A stretch of 64,000 bases of DNA from Gemmatimonadaceae bacterium (GCA_037721215.1 JBBJNV010000015.1:1-64000), one strand, 5' to 3'. Shown: positions 41,763 through 54,281, counted from the stretch's first letter. Notes: a model not told the origin generated them from the sequence alone. Program-made: numbers and translations.

Positions 41763-42557
41763 GTGCATCTGGCCGTTTCAGCACAAACAGATACGGGCAA
41801 ACTGCGAAAGGGGAACGAGGACAACCTCTACGTAAGCGCAAATGAGTATCGCGGCCTGTTCATAGTCGCCGATGGAATGGGTGGCCACGCCGCTGGTGAA
41901 GTGGCGAGCCAGATGGCCGTCGACTTCATCTCGAGCGAGCTCTCCGATCTCAATGATCTTGCGGCGGAGGGGTCGGGCCCCCGGTTATCCGACACGCTCC
42001 GGTCGGCCAATCGCAAGGTTTTCGAGCGAACCAGACGTGAGCTCGAGAAGACCGGGATGGGGAGCACTGCATCGGCGTTGCTTATCTCGGATTCGAGATA
42101 TCTGATTGGGCACGTAGGCGACTCGCGAATCTACCTGGTCCGCGATGGCGCGATGCGCCAGCTGACGCGCGATCATTCGCTGGTTCAGGAACAGGTCGAC
42201 GCAGGTCTGATCACTGCCGAGCAGGCCCGGCATCATCCTCAAAGCAACGTCATCACGTGCTGCATAGGGATGAGCAGCGACATCGAGCCGGACATACTGA
42301 CCGGCGAAACGCATGTCGGCGACGTTTTTCTATTGGCCAGTGACGGGCTAACCGGGATGGTGGAAGACCGCCGCCTCCAGCAGCTGCTTCAGTCGCGCGC
42401 TGAACCAGAGCGGATCGTGAGAGCGATGATCTCCGACGCGAACAACAATGGCGGCATCGACAACATTACCGCCATCGTGGTGAAGGTCATCACTGCGGAT
42501 ACTCGGTTTGTTACAGGAGACGTCACACCGGTCCCCCAGGGCCGGGTGCATGGCTGA
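41763..42557 (+). CDS. PP2C-family Ser/Thr protein phosphatase
   Basis: The 264-residue phosphatase removes phosphate from Ser/Thr residues, likely opposing Hanks-type kinases such as that at 30226. PP2C motifs with metal-binding Asp residues are all visible: DTGKLRKGNEDNLYV, FIVADGMGGHAAGEVAS, GSTASALLISDSRYLIGHVGDSRIYLVRDG, LLASDGLTGMV and DNITAIVVKV. GTG 41763 gives the family-typical N-terminus HLAVSAQTDTGKLRKGNEDN. Its stop overlaps the start of a 66-residue gene. Confidence 0.93.
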   Translation: MHLAVSAQTDTGKLRKGNEDNLYVSANEYRGLFIVADGMGGHAAGEVASQMAVDFISSELSDLNDLAAEGSGPRLSDTLRSANRKVFERTRRELEKTGMGSTASALLISDSRYLIGHVGDSRIYLVRDGAMRQLTRDHSLVQEQVDAGLITAEQARHHPQSNVITCCIGMSSDIEPDILTGETHVGDVFLLASDGLTGMVEDRRLQQLLQSRAEPERIVRAMISDANNNGGIDNITAIVVKVITADTRFVTGDVTPVPQGRVHG

Positions 42558-42750
42558 TGAAGCGGCAAATGAAGTTTCCGATTGCGTTTCCGGGGTCGCA
42601 GAACTGTACCTCGGGAATATCCTGTATGCTCTCGAACTGGCAGCAATGGGCCTCGACGAACAGCAGAAACCGGCCGATGCTGCATTCTACAGGGGCATTG
42701 CCCGCAAGCTTGCCGAAGCGCGGGGCAGGGACTCCGGTAAACGGGCATAG
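42550..42750 (+). CDS. Small hypothetical protein behind PP2C
   Basis: The 66-residue protein (ADEAANEVSDCVSGVAELYLGNILYALELAAMGLDEQQKPADAAFYRGIARKLAEARGR) is helical and acidic, with no known family. Its ATG at 42550 overlaps the PP2C gene by 8 bases, so it is likely translationally coupled to it. It might be a regulator or partner of the phosphatase, but nothing in the sequence shows that. Confidence 0.55.
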   Translation: MADEAANEVSDCVSGVAELYLGNILYALELAAMGLDEQQKPADAAFYRGIARKLAEARGRDSGKRA

Positions 42751-42815
42751 GACTCGCAACACGCAATAGCGCCGTCGTGTCAGCCGGCATTTCTCACCTC
42801 GAGTCGGAGCATCGT

Positions 42816-43940
42816 ATGGCAACTGCTACTCTTCCTGACGCCGAAACTGCCCCAGACACGTTCCCCATCAATGGCACCGACTACGTGGAGTTCTACGTAG
42901 GGAACGCGAAGCAGGCCAGTCATTTTTATCACGGGGCCTTCGGTTTCGATGTCGTCGCCTACAGAGGGCCGGAGACAGGTGTGCGCGACAGAGCGAGTTA
43001 CCTGCTACAGCAGGACAAGGTGCGCATCGTCCTGACGACGTCCATAAAATCGGGAGGGCCGATCGCCGATCATGTCCACCGCCATGGCGATGGAGTGAAG
43101 GACATTGCCCTATGGGTGGACGATACGCGAATGGCGTTCAAGCTTGCCGTCGACCGTGGTGCGTTGCCGGTTCGGGTGCCTGAGGTAATGCAGGATGAGA
43201 ACGGCGAGATCGTGATTGCCGCCATTCGCACTTACGGTGACACCATTCACAGCCTGGTGGAGCGACGCAACTATCGCGGTCTGTTCATGCCCGGTTACGT
43301 GGCAGTGGAGTCGCCACGTCAGTCGGCGCAGGTAGGACTCAAGTACATCGACCACTGTGTCGGCAACGTCGAGCTAGGGGCGATGAACCAATGGGTAGGG
43401 TATTACGCCAATGTGCTGGGATTCACCCAGCTCATATCGTTCGACGACAAGGCCATTTCGACCGAGTATTCGGCTCTGATGTCGAAGGTGGTGGCAAATG
43501 GTAACGGGCGGATAAAGTTTCCGCTGAATGAGCCGGCTGAAGGCAAGAAGAAATCTCAGATCGACGAGTATCTCGAATTTTATGAGGGCCCCGGTGTTCA
43601 GCACATCGCCATCGCTACCGACGACATCATCTCTACTGTGACCCAGCTGCGGGCGCGGGGTGTCGAGTTCCTGCGTGTGCCGGCGACGTACTACGACAGC
43701 GTGCTCGACCGTGTCGGCCATATAGATGAGGACATTGGTCCGCTTCGCGAACTGGGAGTCCTCGTTGACCGGGACGACGAAGGATATCTGCTTCAGATTT
43801 TCACGAAACCGGTCGAGGACAGGCCAACCGTTTTTTACGAGATAATCCAGCGAAAGGGCGCAAAGAGCTTTGGTGCCGGCAACTTCAAGGCGTTGTTCGA
43901 GGCGATTGAGCGCGAACAGGCACTCCGCGGAAATCTGTGA
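42816..43940 (+). CDS. hppD: 4-hydroxyphenylpyruvate dioxygenase
   Basis: HPPD turns 4-hydroxyphenylpyruvate into homogentisate with O2 and non-haem iron. The two-barrel VOC fold is visible: N-terminal DYVEFYVGNAKQASHFYHGAFGFDVVAYRGPETG, and C-terminal LKYIDHCVGNVELGAMNQWVGYYANVLGF. Iron ligands are the His in YIDHCVG, the His in GPGVQHIAIATDDI and the Glu in VFYEIIQRKG. ATG 42816 has GGAG upstream and is preferred over GTG 42777. Homogentisate dioxygenase follows after 38 bases. Confidence 0.96.
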   Translation: MATATLPDAETAPDTFPINGTDYVEFYVGNAKQASHFYHGAFGFDVVAYRGPETGVRDRASYLLQQDKVRIVLTTSIKSGGPIADHVHRHGDGVKDIALWVDDTRMAFKLAVDRGALPVRVPEVMQDENGEIVIAAIRTYGDTIHSLVERRNYRGLFMPGYVAVESPRQSAQVGLKYIDHCVGNVELGAMNQWVGYYANVLGFTQLISFDDKAISTEYSALMSKVVANGNGRIKFPLNEPAEGKKKSQIDEYLEFYEGPGVQHIAIATDDIISTVTQLRARGVEFLRVPATYYDSVLDRVGHIDEDIGPLRELGVLVDRDDEGYLLQIFTKPVEDRPTVFYEIIQRKGAKSFGAGNFKALFEAIEREQALRGNL

Positions 43941-43978
43941 TCGCGTGCCCGACGACATACAACTGAGGAACAACTGAG

Positions 43979-45172
43979 ATGCCACACTATCACACGCTCG
44001 GGTCGATACCACGGAAGCGGCACATTGCGTTCCGCAAGCCGGACGGAGGACTCTACGCCGAGGAGTTGATGGGCCACGAGGGATTTACGGGCACATCGTC
44101 GCTCCTCTACCATGTTTACCCACCGACGACCGTCAAGTCGGTTCGCCGGGTAACCGAAATGAAGTACGTGGCAGATCCTGACCAGACGCTTCATCACCGC
44201 CACTTCCTGACGTCGCGTGTAAAGCCCGGCGGAAGCGCGACGCTCGACCGGATGCCGCTGTTGTTCAATCAGGACATTGCGATGCTGTATGTCGAGCCGG
44301 ACAAACAGGACGAGCACTTTTATCGTAATGCGCAGGCCGACGAGCTTGTCTACGTTGCCAAGGGCGCCGGCGTGCTCGAGTCAGTGTACGGCGACCTTCC
44401 TTATGGCGAAGGCGATTATCTGGTAATCCACCGTGGGATCCTGCATCGTTACCGCATCGATGTGAGCACGGAGCAAACCAAGCTCCTGGTAATGGAAAGC
44501 CGGGGTCATGTGCGGTCCCCGAAGCGGTATCGCAATGAGTTCGGACAGCTGGTCGAGGGGGCGCCGTATTCCGAACGCGATATCAGGCGCCCTCTAGAGC
44601 TGCGGTCACATGACGAAAAGGGAGACTTCCCACTTCTCGTAAAACAATACGACGGAATCAACGAGCTGGTGCTCGATCATCACCCGTTCGACGTCGTCGG
44701 CTGGGACGGTTATTTCTACCCCTGGGCGTTCAACATCCGCGACTTCGAGCCGATCGTCGGCCGGGTTCACCAGCCGCCGCCGGTTCACCAGACATTTCAG
44801 GGCGACGGGTTCGTCGTCTGTTCATTCTGCCCGCGGCCCTACGACTTTCACCCCGAAGCGGTACCGGCGCCCTACAATCACAGCAACGTCGACTCGGACG
44901 AAGTGCTGTATTACGCATCGAGCGAGTTCATGAGCCGGAAGGGCATCGAGTTTGGCAGCATCACGCATCATCCCGATGGCATTCCGCATGGCCCGCATCC
45001 AGGACGCGCGGAGGCGAGTGTGGGAGCCAAATACACAGAAGAGCTGGCGGTGATGATGGACAGCTTCCGTCCGCTGAAGGTTGCGAAAGCGGCGATGTCG
45101 ATCGAGGATCCGGATTATCACAAGTCGTGGCTGGATATTCAACATGAGCAGTTCAGTCCACCGTCGAGCTGA
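43979..45172 (+). CDS. hmgA: Homogentisate 1,2-dioxygenase
   Basis: HmgA cleaves homogentisate to maleylacetoacetate, the next step after HPPD. The 397-residue cupin enzyme starts PHYHTLGSIPRKRHIAFRKPDGGLYAEELMG and has QADELVYVAKGAGVLESVYGDLPYGEGDYLVIHRG. Iron-binding residues are in SITHHPDGIPHGPHPGRAEASVGAKYTEELAVMMDSF. It is the shorter, bacterial form. A GAGGAAC site precedes the ATG. Confidence 0.95.
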   Translation: MPHYHTLGSIPRKRHIAFRKPDGGLYAEELMGHEGFTGTSSLLYHVYPPTTVKSVRRVTEMKYVADPDQTLHHRHFLTSRVKPGGSATLDRMPLLFNQDIAMLYVEPDKQDEHFYRNAQADELVYVAKGAGVLESVYGDLPYGEGDYLVIHRGILHRYRIDVSTEQTKLLVMESRGHVRSPKRYRNEFGQLVEGAPYSERDIRRPLELRSHDEKGDFPLLVKQYDGINELVLDHHPFDVVGWDGYFYPWAFNIRDFEPIVGRVHQPPPVHQTFQGDGFVVCSFCPRPYDFHPEAVPAPYNHSNVDSDEVLYYASSEFMSRKGIEFGSITHHPDGIPHGPHPGRAEASVGAKYTEELAVMMDSFRPLKVAKAAMSIEDPDYHKSWLDIQHEQFSPPSS

Positions 45173-45221
45173 GCTCCACTCCGCACGGTAGTCGGCACCA
45201 CACGAGACGGCGGCTGCCTCA

Positions 45222-47252
<2,031 letters not shown>

Positions 47253-47395
47253 GCACTGACGCAGCCGAGTCGCGCCGCCTCTCCCGCCGCGACCGGGAAT
47301 CGACGCTGAGCATGCCCGTGGTTTTCAGCGGGACCACCTCGGTCACCTTCCGCGCCGGGTAATACAGCAGAAAGAACCTGCTTGTCGTAGCCGGC

Positions 47396-48628
47396 TCACG
47401 CGGCTGCGTCAAGGATCGCCCTGACCCTAGCGGGCGACACTTCGGCCGGCCGGGCAACAAACACTCGCAGCCAGCGCGCGCTGCGATAGAGATCTTCGGA
47501 CAGTGCCGGGAGATTCATCGTTCCCGGCCAGCCACCACCAGTAAGCCGTTCCACCCTGCCATCGCGGCGGCGGACGGGAATGTCCAGTCCCAACATCTGA
47601 GTTTTGGCGGGGAAGTCGAGCAGTGCCTCACCCGGTGCCAGCCCGGCGTCATTCGCGATTTCGTCCTCGGCCAGCCGCGTTCGCTCACGATCGGTGGCGA
47701 TCCACTCGCCGAACCCGTCGCCCAGTGTGCTGGCGGGCCATTCGAGCGCGCGCTTGTATAGGCGCCTGCTTCGCAGCGCGTCGAGCAGTGAAGACGGGTG
47801 CGCATGCTCGAGCCGGTGCAGCAGCCCTTCGTCGGTATACGACACGAGCAACGCGGCGTCCACGGCTCCGCCTCGGAGCGCGTCATCCACCATCCTCTTG
47901 TACATCGCGGTCGCGCTGCGTACCGCGTGATGCCAGTACACGTTCCGGTACATCTGGTATTTGGCGAAAAGCAGCGACTCGAGCGCCGAAAGCCCCTTCT
48001 CGTGGACGCCAAGCACAGTCTTACCGGTGTCGGGATCGTTGAGAATCACCATCGAGTTGGTGAGGCGGTCAACATCTATTTCGCCGTATGGCACGCCGCA
48101 CATGAATGCGTCGCGCTTGAGATACTCGATTTGGTCGAGATCGAGGGAGCCGGAGATAAGTCCCTGCAAGGGACTGGAGCTCGTGCCGCGGATGAGCTCG
48201 AAAACACGTTCGGGCGCGTCGGCACCAATTGCCTGACGCAGAATCGAGGCTATCGTCCCCGAGGTTATGAGTGGCCTCGCAACATCTTCGTGGTGGAGCT
48301 GGCCGATCTCTTCGAGGGCGTGCGAAAACGGGTAGTGTCCGACATCGTGCAGGAGGGCTGCCGCGCGAACCACCGTCTGTTCTTCGGTCGCGCTGCCAGT
48401 GCTGCCGTCCTCCTCAGCCAACAGCGCGAGTGCGCCACGCGACAAATGATACGCGCCGAGTGCGTGCTCGAAGCGGGAGTGAGTCGCCCCCGGGTAAACG
48501 AGATACGCGAGGCCAAGCTGTCGGACGTAACGCAGGCGCTGAAAAATATCCGTGTCGATGAGGCTGAGAGTCAGCTCATCGACACGGATGTTGTTCCAGA
48601 GAGGGTCGCGCAGAATTTCAAATCGCAT
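47396..48628 (-). CDS. HD-domain phosphohydrolase
   Basis: The 410-residue protein matches the dGTPase-like HD superfamily (COG1078 type). The HD motif is VRAAALLHDVGHYPFSHALEEIGQLHHEDV, and the earlier segment QRLRYVRQLGLAYLVYPGATHSRFEHALGAYHLS is diagnostic. The interior has LDLDQIEYLKRDAFMCGVPYGEIDVDRLTNSM. Substrate may be a nucleotide, not proven. A 143-base gap (47253-47395) separates its end from the convergent acetoacetyl-CoA synthetase gene; I see nothing clear there. pckA lies 15 bases behind. Confidence 0.93.
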   Translation of the reverse strand: MRFEILRDPLWNNIRVDELTLSLIDTDIFQRLRYVRQLGLAYLVYPGATHSRFEHALGAYHLSRGALALLAEEDGSTGSATEEQTVVRAAALLHDVGHYPFSHALEEIGQLHHEDVARPLITSGTIASILRQAIGADAPERVFELIRGTSSSPLQGLISGSLDLDQIEYLKRDAFMCGVPYGEIDVDRLTNSMVILNDPDTGKTVLGVHEKGLSALESLLFAKYQMYRNVYWHHAVRSATAMYKRMVDDALRGGAVDAALLVSYTDEGLLHRLEHAHPSSLLDALRSRRLYKRALEWPASTLGDGFGEWIATDRERTRLAEDEIANDAGLAPGEALLDFPAKTQMLGLDIPVRRRDGRVERLTGGGWPGTMNLPALSEDLYRSARWLRVFVARPAEVSPARVRAILDAAA

Positions 48629-48643
48629 GCGCGACGGGCTCTG

Positions 48644-50266
48644 CTATTCCTTCGGACCCGCGTTTTTGATCGCTTCTCCCGCACTGCTGAATCTCTCGAA
48701 GTTCGCGCGAAACATTCCGGCCAGCTTTTTCGCTTGCGCATCGTAAGCGGCTGGATCGCTCCATGTGTCACGGGTTTTCAGGATCGATGGCGGAACATCC
48801 GGAACGGCCGTCGGTACCGCGAGACCAAAAACAGGATCGAGCTCGTCAGGCGTACCGTCGAGGGAGCCGGATAGCGCGGCCCGGACCATCGCGCGTGTGT
48901 AGCTGAGCTTCATCCGCTTGCCGACGCCGTATGCGCCACCGCTCCACCCCGTGTTCACAAGCCAGACTTTCGACTTGTGTTCCCTCAGCAGATCGCCGAG
49001 CATGTCGGCGTACTTCGTCGGCGGCCAGACGAGAAAGACAGCTCCGAAGCAGGCGCTGAAAGTCGCCTGTGGCTCGGTCACTCCACGCTCGGTGCCGGCG
49101 ACCTTTGCCGTATACCCGGAGAGGAAATAGTACATCGCCTGTTCCGGGGTGAGGCGCGCAATCGGAGGGAGAACCCCAAATGCATCGGCAGTGAGGAAGA
49201 TGACATTCCTCGGGTGCCCACCGCGGCCATCAGGCACGTTGTTGGGGATGTAGCTGAGCGGATAGGAAGCGCGCGTGTTCTCGGTGATAGATTGATCGTC
49301 GAATTTCACCTGTTTTGTCGTCGGGTCGAGTACGACGTTCTCGAGAATGGTGCCGAACATCTGCGTCGTCCGGTAAATGTCAGGCTCGCTCTCCGGGGAG
49401 AGGTTGATCACCTTGGCGTAGCAACCGCCTTCAAAATTGAACACCCCATTTTTCGACCACCCGTGCTCGTCGTCGCCAATGAGAGACCTCTCCGGATCGG
49501 CGGAAAGCGTAGTCTTGCCGGTGCCTGACAGGCCGAAGAACAATGCCGTCTCTCCATCGCTGCCGGTATTGGCCGAGCAATGCATCGAAAGCAACCCGTC
49601 TTTCGGCAGCAGGTAATTCATCACCGTGAACATGGATTTCTTCAGCTCGCCCGCGTAGCGCGTACCGCCGATCAGGATCGTCCGTTCCGCAATGTGAAGG
49701 ACGATGAATGTTCCGGTGCGGGTTCCGTGACGCGACGGGTCGGCCTGGAATTCCGGAGCGTGCAGAACGGTGAAATTGGGGTCGAAAGTCGGAAGATCAG
49801 TCAGTTCCGGCCTGATGAACATGTTGCGCACAAATGCCATGTGCCAGGCATTCGGGGACACATAGCGAACCGACAGCCTGTGCGAAGAATCTGCGCCGCA
49901 GTAGAGATCCTCGACAAACAGCTCGTCGCGACTGTCGAGGTGCACGCGCACATCCGCCAGCAACGCCTCGTAATGGTCTGGCGAAATCGGCTGATTGACC
50001 TTGCCCCATTCGACGTCGTTCTCCGATGACGGCTCGCGGACGACGAACTTGTCGTTCGGAGAACGCCCGGTATGGGGCGACGTCACCGCGACAAAGGGCC
50101 CCATCGCTGCAAACTCGCCCTCTCCGCGTCTCGAGGCAGCCTGCATCAGCTCAGGCGAGATCAGGTTCCAGTGCACCTCGCCCGACGGCTTCAATCCCTG
50201 GCGGCCAAGTCCGACATTGCTCTCACGAACCGCGGAAGCAGGTTCCATTTTCAGCTCAGTTGCCAT
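48644..50266 (-). CDS. pckA: Phosphoenolpyruvate carboxykinase (ATP)
   Basis: PckA makes phosphoenolpyruvate from oxaloacetate with ATP, the entry step of gluconeogenesis. The 540-residue enzyme has the kinase-1a loop FFGLSGTGKTTLSADPERSLIGDDEHGW, and GGCYAKVINLSPESEPDIYRT. Other landmarks are RNMFIRPEL and the N-terminal VTSPHTGRSPNDKFVVRE. Length is normal. GAGGAG precedes the ATG at 50266. Lying next to the malic enzyme gene on the same strand suggests joint control of the C3/C4 node. Confidence 0.96.
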   Translation of the reverse strand: MATELKMEPASAVRESNVGLGRQGLKPSGEVHWNLISPELMQAASRRGEGEFAAMGPFVAVTSPHTGRSPNDKFVVREPSSENDVEWGKVNQPISPDHYEALLADVRVHLDSRDELFVEDLYCGADSSHRLSVRYVSPNAWHMAFVRNMFIRPELTDLPTFDPNFTVLHAPEFQADPSRHGTRTGTFIVLHIAERTILIGGTRYAGELKKSMFTVMNYLLPKDGLLSMHCSANTGSDGETALFFGLSGTGKTTLSADPERSLIGDDEHGWSKNGVFNFEGGCYAKVINLSPESEPDIYRTTQMFGTILENVVLDPTTKQVKFDDQSITENTRASYPLSYIPNNVPDGRGGHPRNVIFLTADAFGVLPPIARLTPEQAMYYFLSGYTAKVAGTERGVTEPQATFSACFGAVFLVWPPTKYADMLGDLLREHKSKVWLVNTGWSGGAYGVGKRMKLSYTRAMVRAALSGSLDGTPDELDPVFGLAVPTAVPDVPPSILKTRDTWSDPAAYDAQAKKLAGMFRANFERFSSAGEAIKNAGPKE

Positions 50267-50302
50267 GTGCGCTACTCCTCTTCTGCAAATAAGTTTTTGG
50301 GA

Positions 50303-52573
50303 TCAAAGCTCACGGCTGCGACCGCCGCTCGTGCGCTCCTGCGCGTCCATCACTGCAACTGCCGCCATGTTGACGATGTCCTGCACGTCGGCTCCCCGCT
50401 CGAGCACATGCACCGGCCGGTTCATTCCGACAAGAATGGGGCCGATAGCGGCCGCTCCCCCCAGGTGATTGAGCAACTTGTACGCAATGTTGCCTGCGCT
50501 CAGGTTTGGAAATATCAGAACGTTGGCCCGCTCGCTGAGTGAGCTGAAAGGATATGCCGACTTCAGGAGGTCTTCATCGAGCGCGGTGTCGGCCTGCATC
50601 TCTCCATCCACGACAATCGACGGATCCAGCTCGCGCAACAACTGCACCGCCCGAGCCATTTTCTCCGTCTCAGGGTGCCTTACAGATCCGAAGTTGGAGA
50701 AAGAAAGCATCGCGATTCGCGGCGTGATCCCGAAAGTACGAACGATCCGGCCAGCCGAGTATGCGATCTGCGCAAGCTGCTCGGCGGACGGATCGATATT
50801 GACTGTCGTATCCCCGCAAAAGATAACATGTTTATCAAATACGAGCATGTAGAGGCCGCTCACGACTTCGGCCCGTGGATGCGGTCCGATCACCTGGAGC
50901 GCCGGGCGGATGGTTTCCGGATAGTGCATGTTCACGCCCGATACGAGCGCGTCGGCGTCGCCGCACGCAACCATGACAGATCCGAAGTAGTTGCCATTGA
51001 AAAGAAGCTGGTGCGCTTCGCCATGGCTGAGTCCCTTGCGCTGGCGGCGCCGCCACAGGTAGTCGGCGTAAGCATCGCGGCGTGTTGACGTCGCTGGATC
51101 CTCGATCGCGATGTCGGCAAGCGGTATCGAGCTCTCCCGTGCTATCCGCCTGATCGACTCGGGATTGCCCAGCAGAACCGGGAAGGCAATTCCTTCATCG
51201 ACGAGCATCTGCGCGGCGCGGATGACTTTCGGCTCTTCTCCCTCCGGGAACACCACCCGCTTCGGGTCTCGCACCGCACGGTTGATGATGCCGCGGATGA
51301 TTCCGCGCGCGCGTCCAAGCCGGACCTCGAGCTTCTCGCGGTAGTCGTCGAGATCGATGAACTCCTTAGTCACTCCTGTCGCCACCGCCGCCCACGCCAC
51401 AGCGGGCGCGACCCAAAGCAGAATCCGCGGATCGAAGGGGAACGGAATGAGGTAGTCGGGACCAAACCTCACCGAGCGCAAACCGTAGAGGCGCGAGACG
51501 CTTTCCGGAACGTCCTCCTTCGCGAGAAGTGCGAGTGCGCGCGTGGCTGCCATCTTCATGGCTTCATTCACCTCGGTGGCGCGCACGTCCAGCGCACCGC
51601 GGAAGATGAAAGGGAACCCAAGCACGTTGTTCACCTGGTTTGGATAGTCGGACCGGCCGGTGGCGACAATTGCGTCGGGCCGCACCTGGCGGACGATATC
51701 CGGCAGAATTTCGGGCTCGGGATTCGCGAGCGCGAACACTATCGGGCGGTTCGCCATTCTCGCGATCATCTCTCCCGTCACGGCTCCGGCTACCGACAGC
51801 CCGACGAACACGTCCGCGTCGACCAGAGCATCGGCGATACTGCGTGCTGTCGTTTCGCTTGCGAACCGCGCCTTGTAACGATCCATTTCGCCCGGCCGGC
51901 CGGCATAGACGACACCCTGCCGATCGGTGAGGAGGATGTTCTCGCGGCGAACGCCGAGTCTCACGTAATGCTCGGCCGTGGAAATCGCTGCGGCGCCCGC
52001 CCCCGAGAAAACGCATCTGACCGTCGCGATATCCCTGCCCGTCAACTCGAGAGCGTTGATCAGTGCAGCCCCGGAGATGATCGCGGTTCCATGCTGGTCG
52101 TCGTGAAAGACGGGGATGTTCATCGTCTCCCGCAGCTTCTCCTCGATGTAGAAGCAATCGGGTGCGCGGATATCTTCGAGATTTATCCCGCCGACCGTAG
52201 GCTCCAACAGCTGACAGAACCGGATGACGTCGTCGGGATTCTCAGACCCGACTTCCAGATCGAATACATCGAGATCTGCGAACTGCTTGAACAGATTCGC
52301 CTTGCCTTCCATCACCGGTTTGGACGCCAGCGCGCCAATATTGCCGAGTCCGAGCACTGCAGTGCCGTTGGTGACTACGGCAACGAGATTTCCGCGGGCG
52401 GTGTACTTGTAGACATCCTCCGGATTGTCTCGAATTTCAAGACATGGCGCCGCAACACCGGGCGAGTATGCAAGCGCCAGGTCACGCTGGTTGTTGAGAG
52501 GCTTGGTAGGGACGACGGCGATTTTTCCGGGCCGTCCCGACGAGTGATAATCGAGGGCGTCTTGACGCTTCAT
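50303..52573 (-). CDS. maeB: NADP-malic enzyme fused to phosphotransacetylase-like domain
   Basis: The 756-residue protein is the MaeB-type malic enzyme, making pyruvate from malate with NADP. The N-terminal enzyme domain has [51 protein letters not shown] and the NADP motif [19 protein letters not shown]. The C-terminal 330 residues are a PTA-like domain ([25 protein letters not shown]), with [23 protein letters not shown]; this half is regulatory rather than active in known MaeB. Start ATG 52573. pckA follows after 36 bases. Confidence 0.95.
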   Translation of the reverse strand: MKRQDALDYHSSGRPGKIAVVPTKPLNNQRDLALAYSPGVAAPCLEIRDNPEDVYKYTARGNLVAVVTNGTAVLGLGNIGALASKPVMEGKANLFKQFADLDVFDLEVGSENPDDVIRFCQLLEPTVGGINLEDIRAPDCFYIEEKLRETMNIPVFHDDQHGTAIISGAALINALELTGRDIATVRCVFSGAGAAAISTAEHYVRLGVRRENILLTDRQGVVYAGRPGEMDRYKARFASETTARSIADALVDADVFVGLSVAGAVTGEMIARMANRPIVFALANPEPEILPDIVRQVRPDAIVATGRSDYPNQVNNVLGFPFIFRGALDVRATEVNEAMKMAATRALALLAKEDVPESVSRLYGLRSVRFGPDYLIPFPFDPRILLWVAPAVAWAAVATGVTKEFIDLDDYREKLEVRLGRARGIIRGIINRAVRDPKRVVFPEGEEPKVIRAAQMLVDEGIAFPVLLGNPESIRRIARESSIPLADIAIEDPATSTRRDAYADYLWRRRQRKGLSHGEAHQLLFNGNYFGSVMVACGDADALVSGVNMHYPETIRPALQVIGPHPRAEVVSGLYMLVFDKHVIFCGDTTVNIDPSAEQLAQIAYSAGRIVRTFGITPRIAMLSFSNFGSVRHPETEKMARAVQLLRELDPSIVVDGEMQADTALDEDLLKSAYPFSSLSERANVLIFPNLSAGNIAYKLLNHLGGAAAIGPILVGMNRPVHVLERGADVQDIVNMAAVAVMDAQERTSGGRSREL

Positions 52574-52642
52574 GATACCGCAACTTACGGGCAGTCATTG
52601 AGTTTGGGCACCGCTCGCCAGCCGCCAGCGCCGCTGACGCCG

Positions 52643-53467
52643 CTAACGCCGCTGCGCCAGCCGTACGAAGAAACCGACGAGTGCAAGCGCACCCGAAACG
52701 GCGATAATGGCCGGTCCGGACGGCAGGTCGAACGGGACGGATAACGTGAAGCCGAGAACGCCCGCAAGCAACGCCGACATAACTGACCAGAAAAACGTCC
52801 CGCCCATGGTTCGTGAAACGAGCAACCCCGTGACCGCCGGCAACACGAGGAAATTGAATACGAGCATCACGCCGGCAAACTGCATCGCGAACGCAATCAC
52901 CAGGCCGAGCGTGAGGTACAGGAACAGATTCCAGAATCCGGCGCGGAAGCCCAGAGTGCTAGCGGTCTCGCGATCAAAAGAAACGAAAAGAAACTCCTTA
53001 TAGAAAATTATGTGCGCGAGCAGAACTGGAATGGCGACAGCCAGCAGCACAATCGTGTCCCCACGGGTTATCCCCAGGATGTTGCCATGGAGGAACAAGT
53101 CATGCGCCTCCCCCGCGGCGGCCTTGGAGATAAGCAGGATGCCGGCGGCGCCCGCCACAGCGTATGTGACGCCGATCGTTGCATCGGGCGGAATGCGCCC
53201 GCGTCCGCTGCCGGAACCGAAGAACAGTACTCCCGCGAGTGTGACCATCAGCGAAACCGCGATTGGATGCGTGGTGAGGCCCATGGCGAAGCCCTGGCCG
53301 GCCAGCCAGAGCGCGAGGGCAATGCCGGCAGACGAAAGCTCGGCGAGCGCGGCACCGACAAACACAATGCGCCGAAGAACGACATACACACCGAGCACGC
53401 TGCATGCTGCCGCAATCACCAGGGTCCCGTAGAGCGATTCCCGAAAGAGCAGAACGGTGTCAATCAA
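52643..53467 (-). CDS. znuB: Zn/Mn ABC transporter permease
   Basis: The 274-residue protein has eight or nine membrane segments and the ABC-3 (metal) permease pattern: VLRRIVFVGAALAELSSAGIALALWL near the start and RETASTLGFRAGFWNLFLYLTLGLVIAFAMQFAGVMLVFNFLVLPAVTGLL later, where the coupling and pore residues lie. Metal type (Zn or Mn) cannot be settled from this. Start TTG 53467 overlaps the end of the ATPase gene by 8 bases; the three transporter genes are one unit. Confidence 0.93.
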   Translation of the reverse strand: MIDTVLLFRESLYGTLVIAAACSVLGVYVVLRRIVFVGAALAELSSAGIALALWLAGQGFAMGLTTHPIAVSLMVTLAGVLFFGSGSGRGRIPPDATIGVTYAVAGAAGILLISKAAAGEAHDLFLHGNILGITRGDTIVLLAVAIPVLLAHIIFYKEFLFVSFDRETASTLGFRAGFWNLFLYLTLGLVIAFAMQFAGVMLVFNFLVLPAVTGLLVSRTMGGTFFWSVMSALLAGVLGFTLSVPFDLPSGPAIIAVSGALALVGFFVRLAQRR

Positions 53468-54281
53468 TTGCTGCGCTCACCGCCATATCCGCTCGAGGCG
53501 GAGACGCGCCCGGAGGTGGAGCTTCCGGCGCCAGTGGCTCGCGCCTGGCGACAACGATGCGGTGGCCGTTCACGCAGTCTACGTCCACCGGAATACCATA
53601 CATGTCGCTCAGCACTGATGACGACATGATCTCGCCTACCGTACCAATTCTGAACCCACCGTTCATCACCAGCGCTATCCGCTCGACGTAGTTCGCCACT
53701 TCATTCAAGGCGTGACTCACCATCAGCACCGTCAGTCCGTCGCGTTCGTGGAGCTGTCGGACAAGTCCGAGGATCTGCGTAGTGGAAACGAGGTCCATGC
53801 CGTTGGTTGGCTCGTCCAGAATGAGAACATTGGGATCGCCTACCAGCGCCCGCGCGATGAGCGTGCGCTGTTTCTGTCCTCCCGAAAGCGCGTTCAAGGG
53901 TTGTTCGGCGAGCTCCAGAATCCCCACGTGTTCCAGCGCCGCGTGAGCAAGGTCACGATCCTTTCGGCCGGGCCTTCTGCCAAGTCCGACTCGGTCGTAG
54001 CGGCCCATCATGACAACGTCCTGCACTTTGAGTGGAAAGTTATAGTCCACCTGATCCCTCTGGGGGACGTATCCGTAGCGCAATCCCGGCGCGTGGGTTA
54101 CGGTGCCGCCAATGGGGTTCAGCGATTTCAGGATCGCACGCAGGATTGTTGTCTTGCCGGAGCCGTTCGGCCCGACGATCCCGAGAAAATCACCCTCGGG
54201 AATCGAAAATGTCAGCTTCGAAAGGATGACGCGACGCCCGTAGCCTAATGTCGCGTTGTCGAACGACACTAGGGCCGTCAC
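53460..54281 (-). CDS. znuC: Zn/Mn ABC transporter ATP-binding protein
   Basis: The 273-residue ATPase has Walker A GIVGPNGSGKTTILRAIL, the signature LSGGQKQRTLIARAL, Walker B VLILDEPTNGMDL and the switch His in MVSHALNEV. A Q-loop is in YVPQRDQVDYNFPL, typical of metal ABC-3 systems. Start GTG 54281 overlaps the stop of the binding-protein gene in a GTGA. The C-terminal tail (about 30 residues) is Ala/Pro-rich and not conserved. Confidence 0.94.
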   Translation of the reverse strand: MTALVSFDNATLGYGRRVILSKLTFSIPEGDFLGIVGPNGSGKTTILRAILKSLNPIGGTVTHAPGLRYGYVPQRDQVDYNFPLKVQDVVMMGRYDRVGLGRRPGRKDRDLAHAALEHVGILELAEQPLNALSGGQKQRTLIARALVGDPNVLILDEPTNGMDLVSTTQILGLVRQLHERDGLTVLMVSHALNEVANYVERIALVMNGGFRIGTVGEIMSSSVLSDMYGIPVDVDCVNGHRIVVARREPLAPEAPPPGASPPRADMAVSAAID

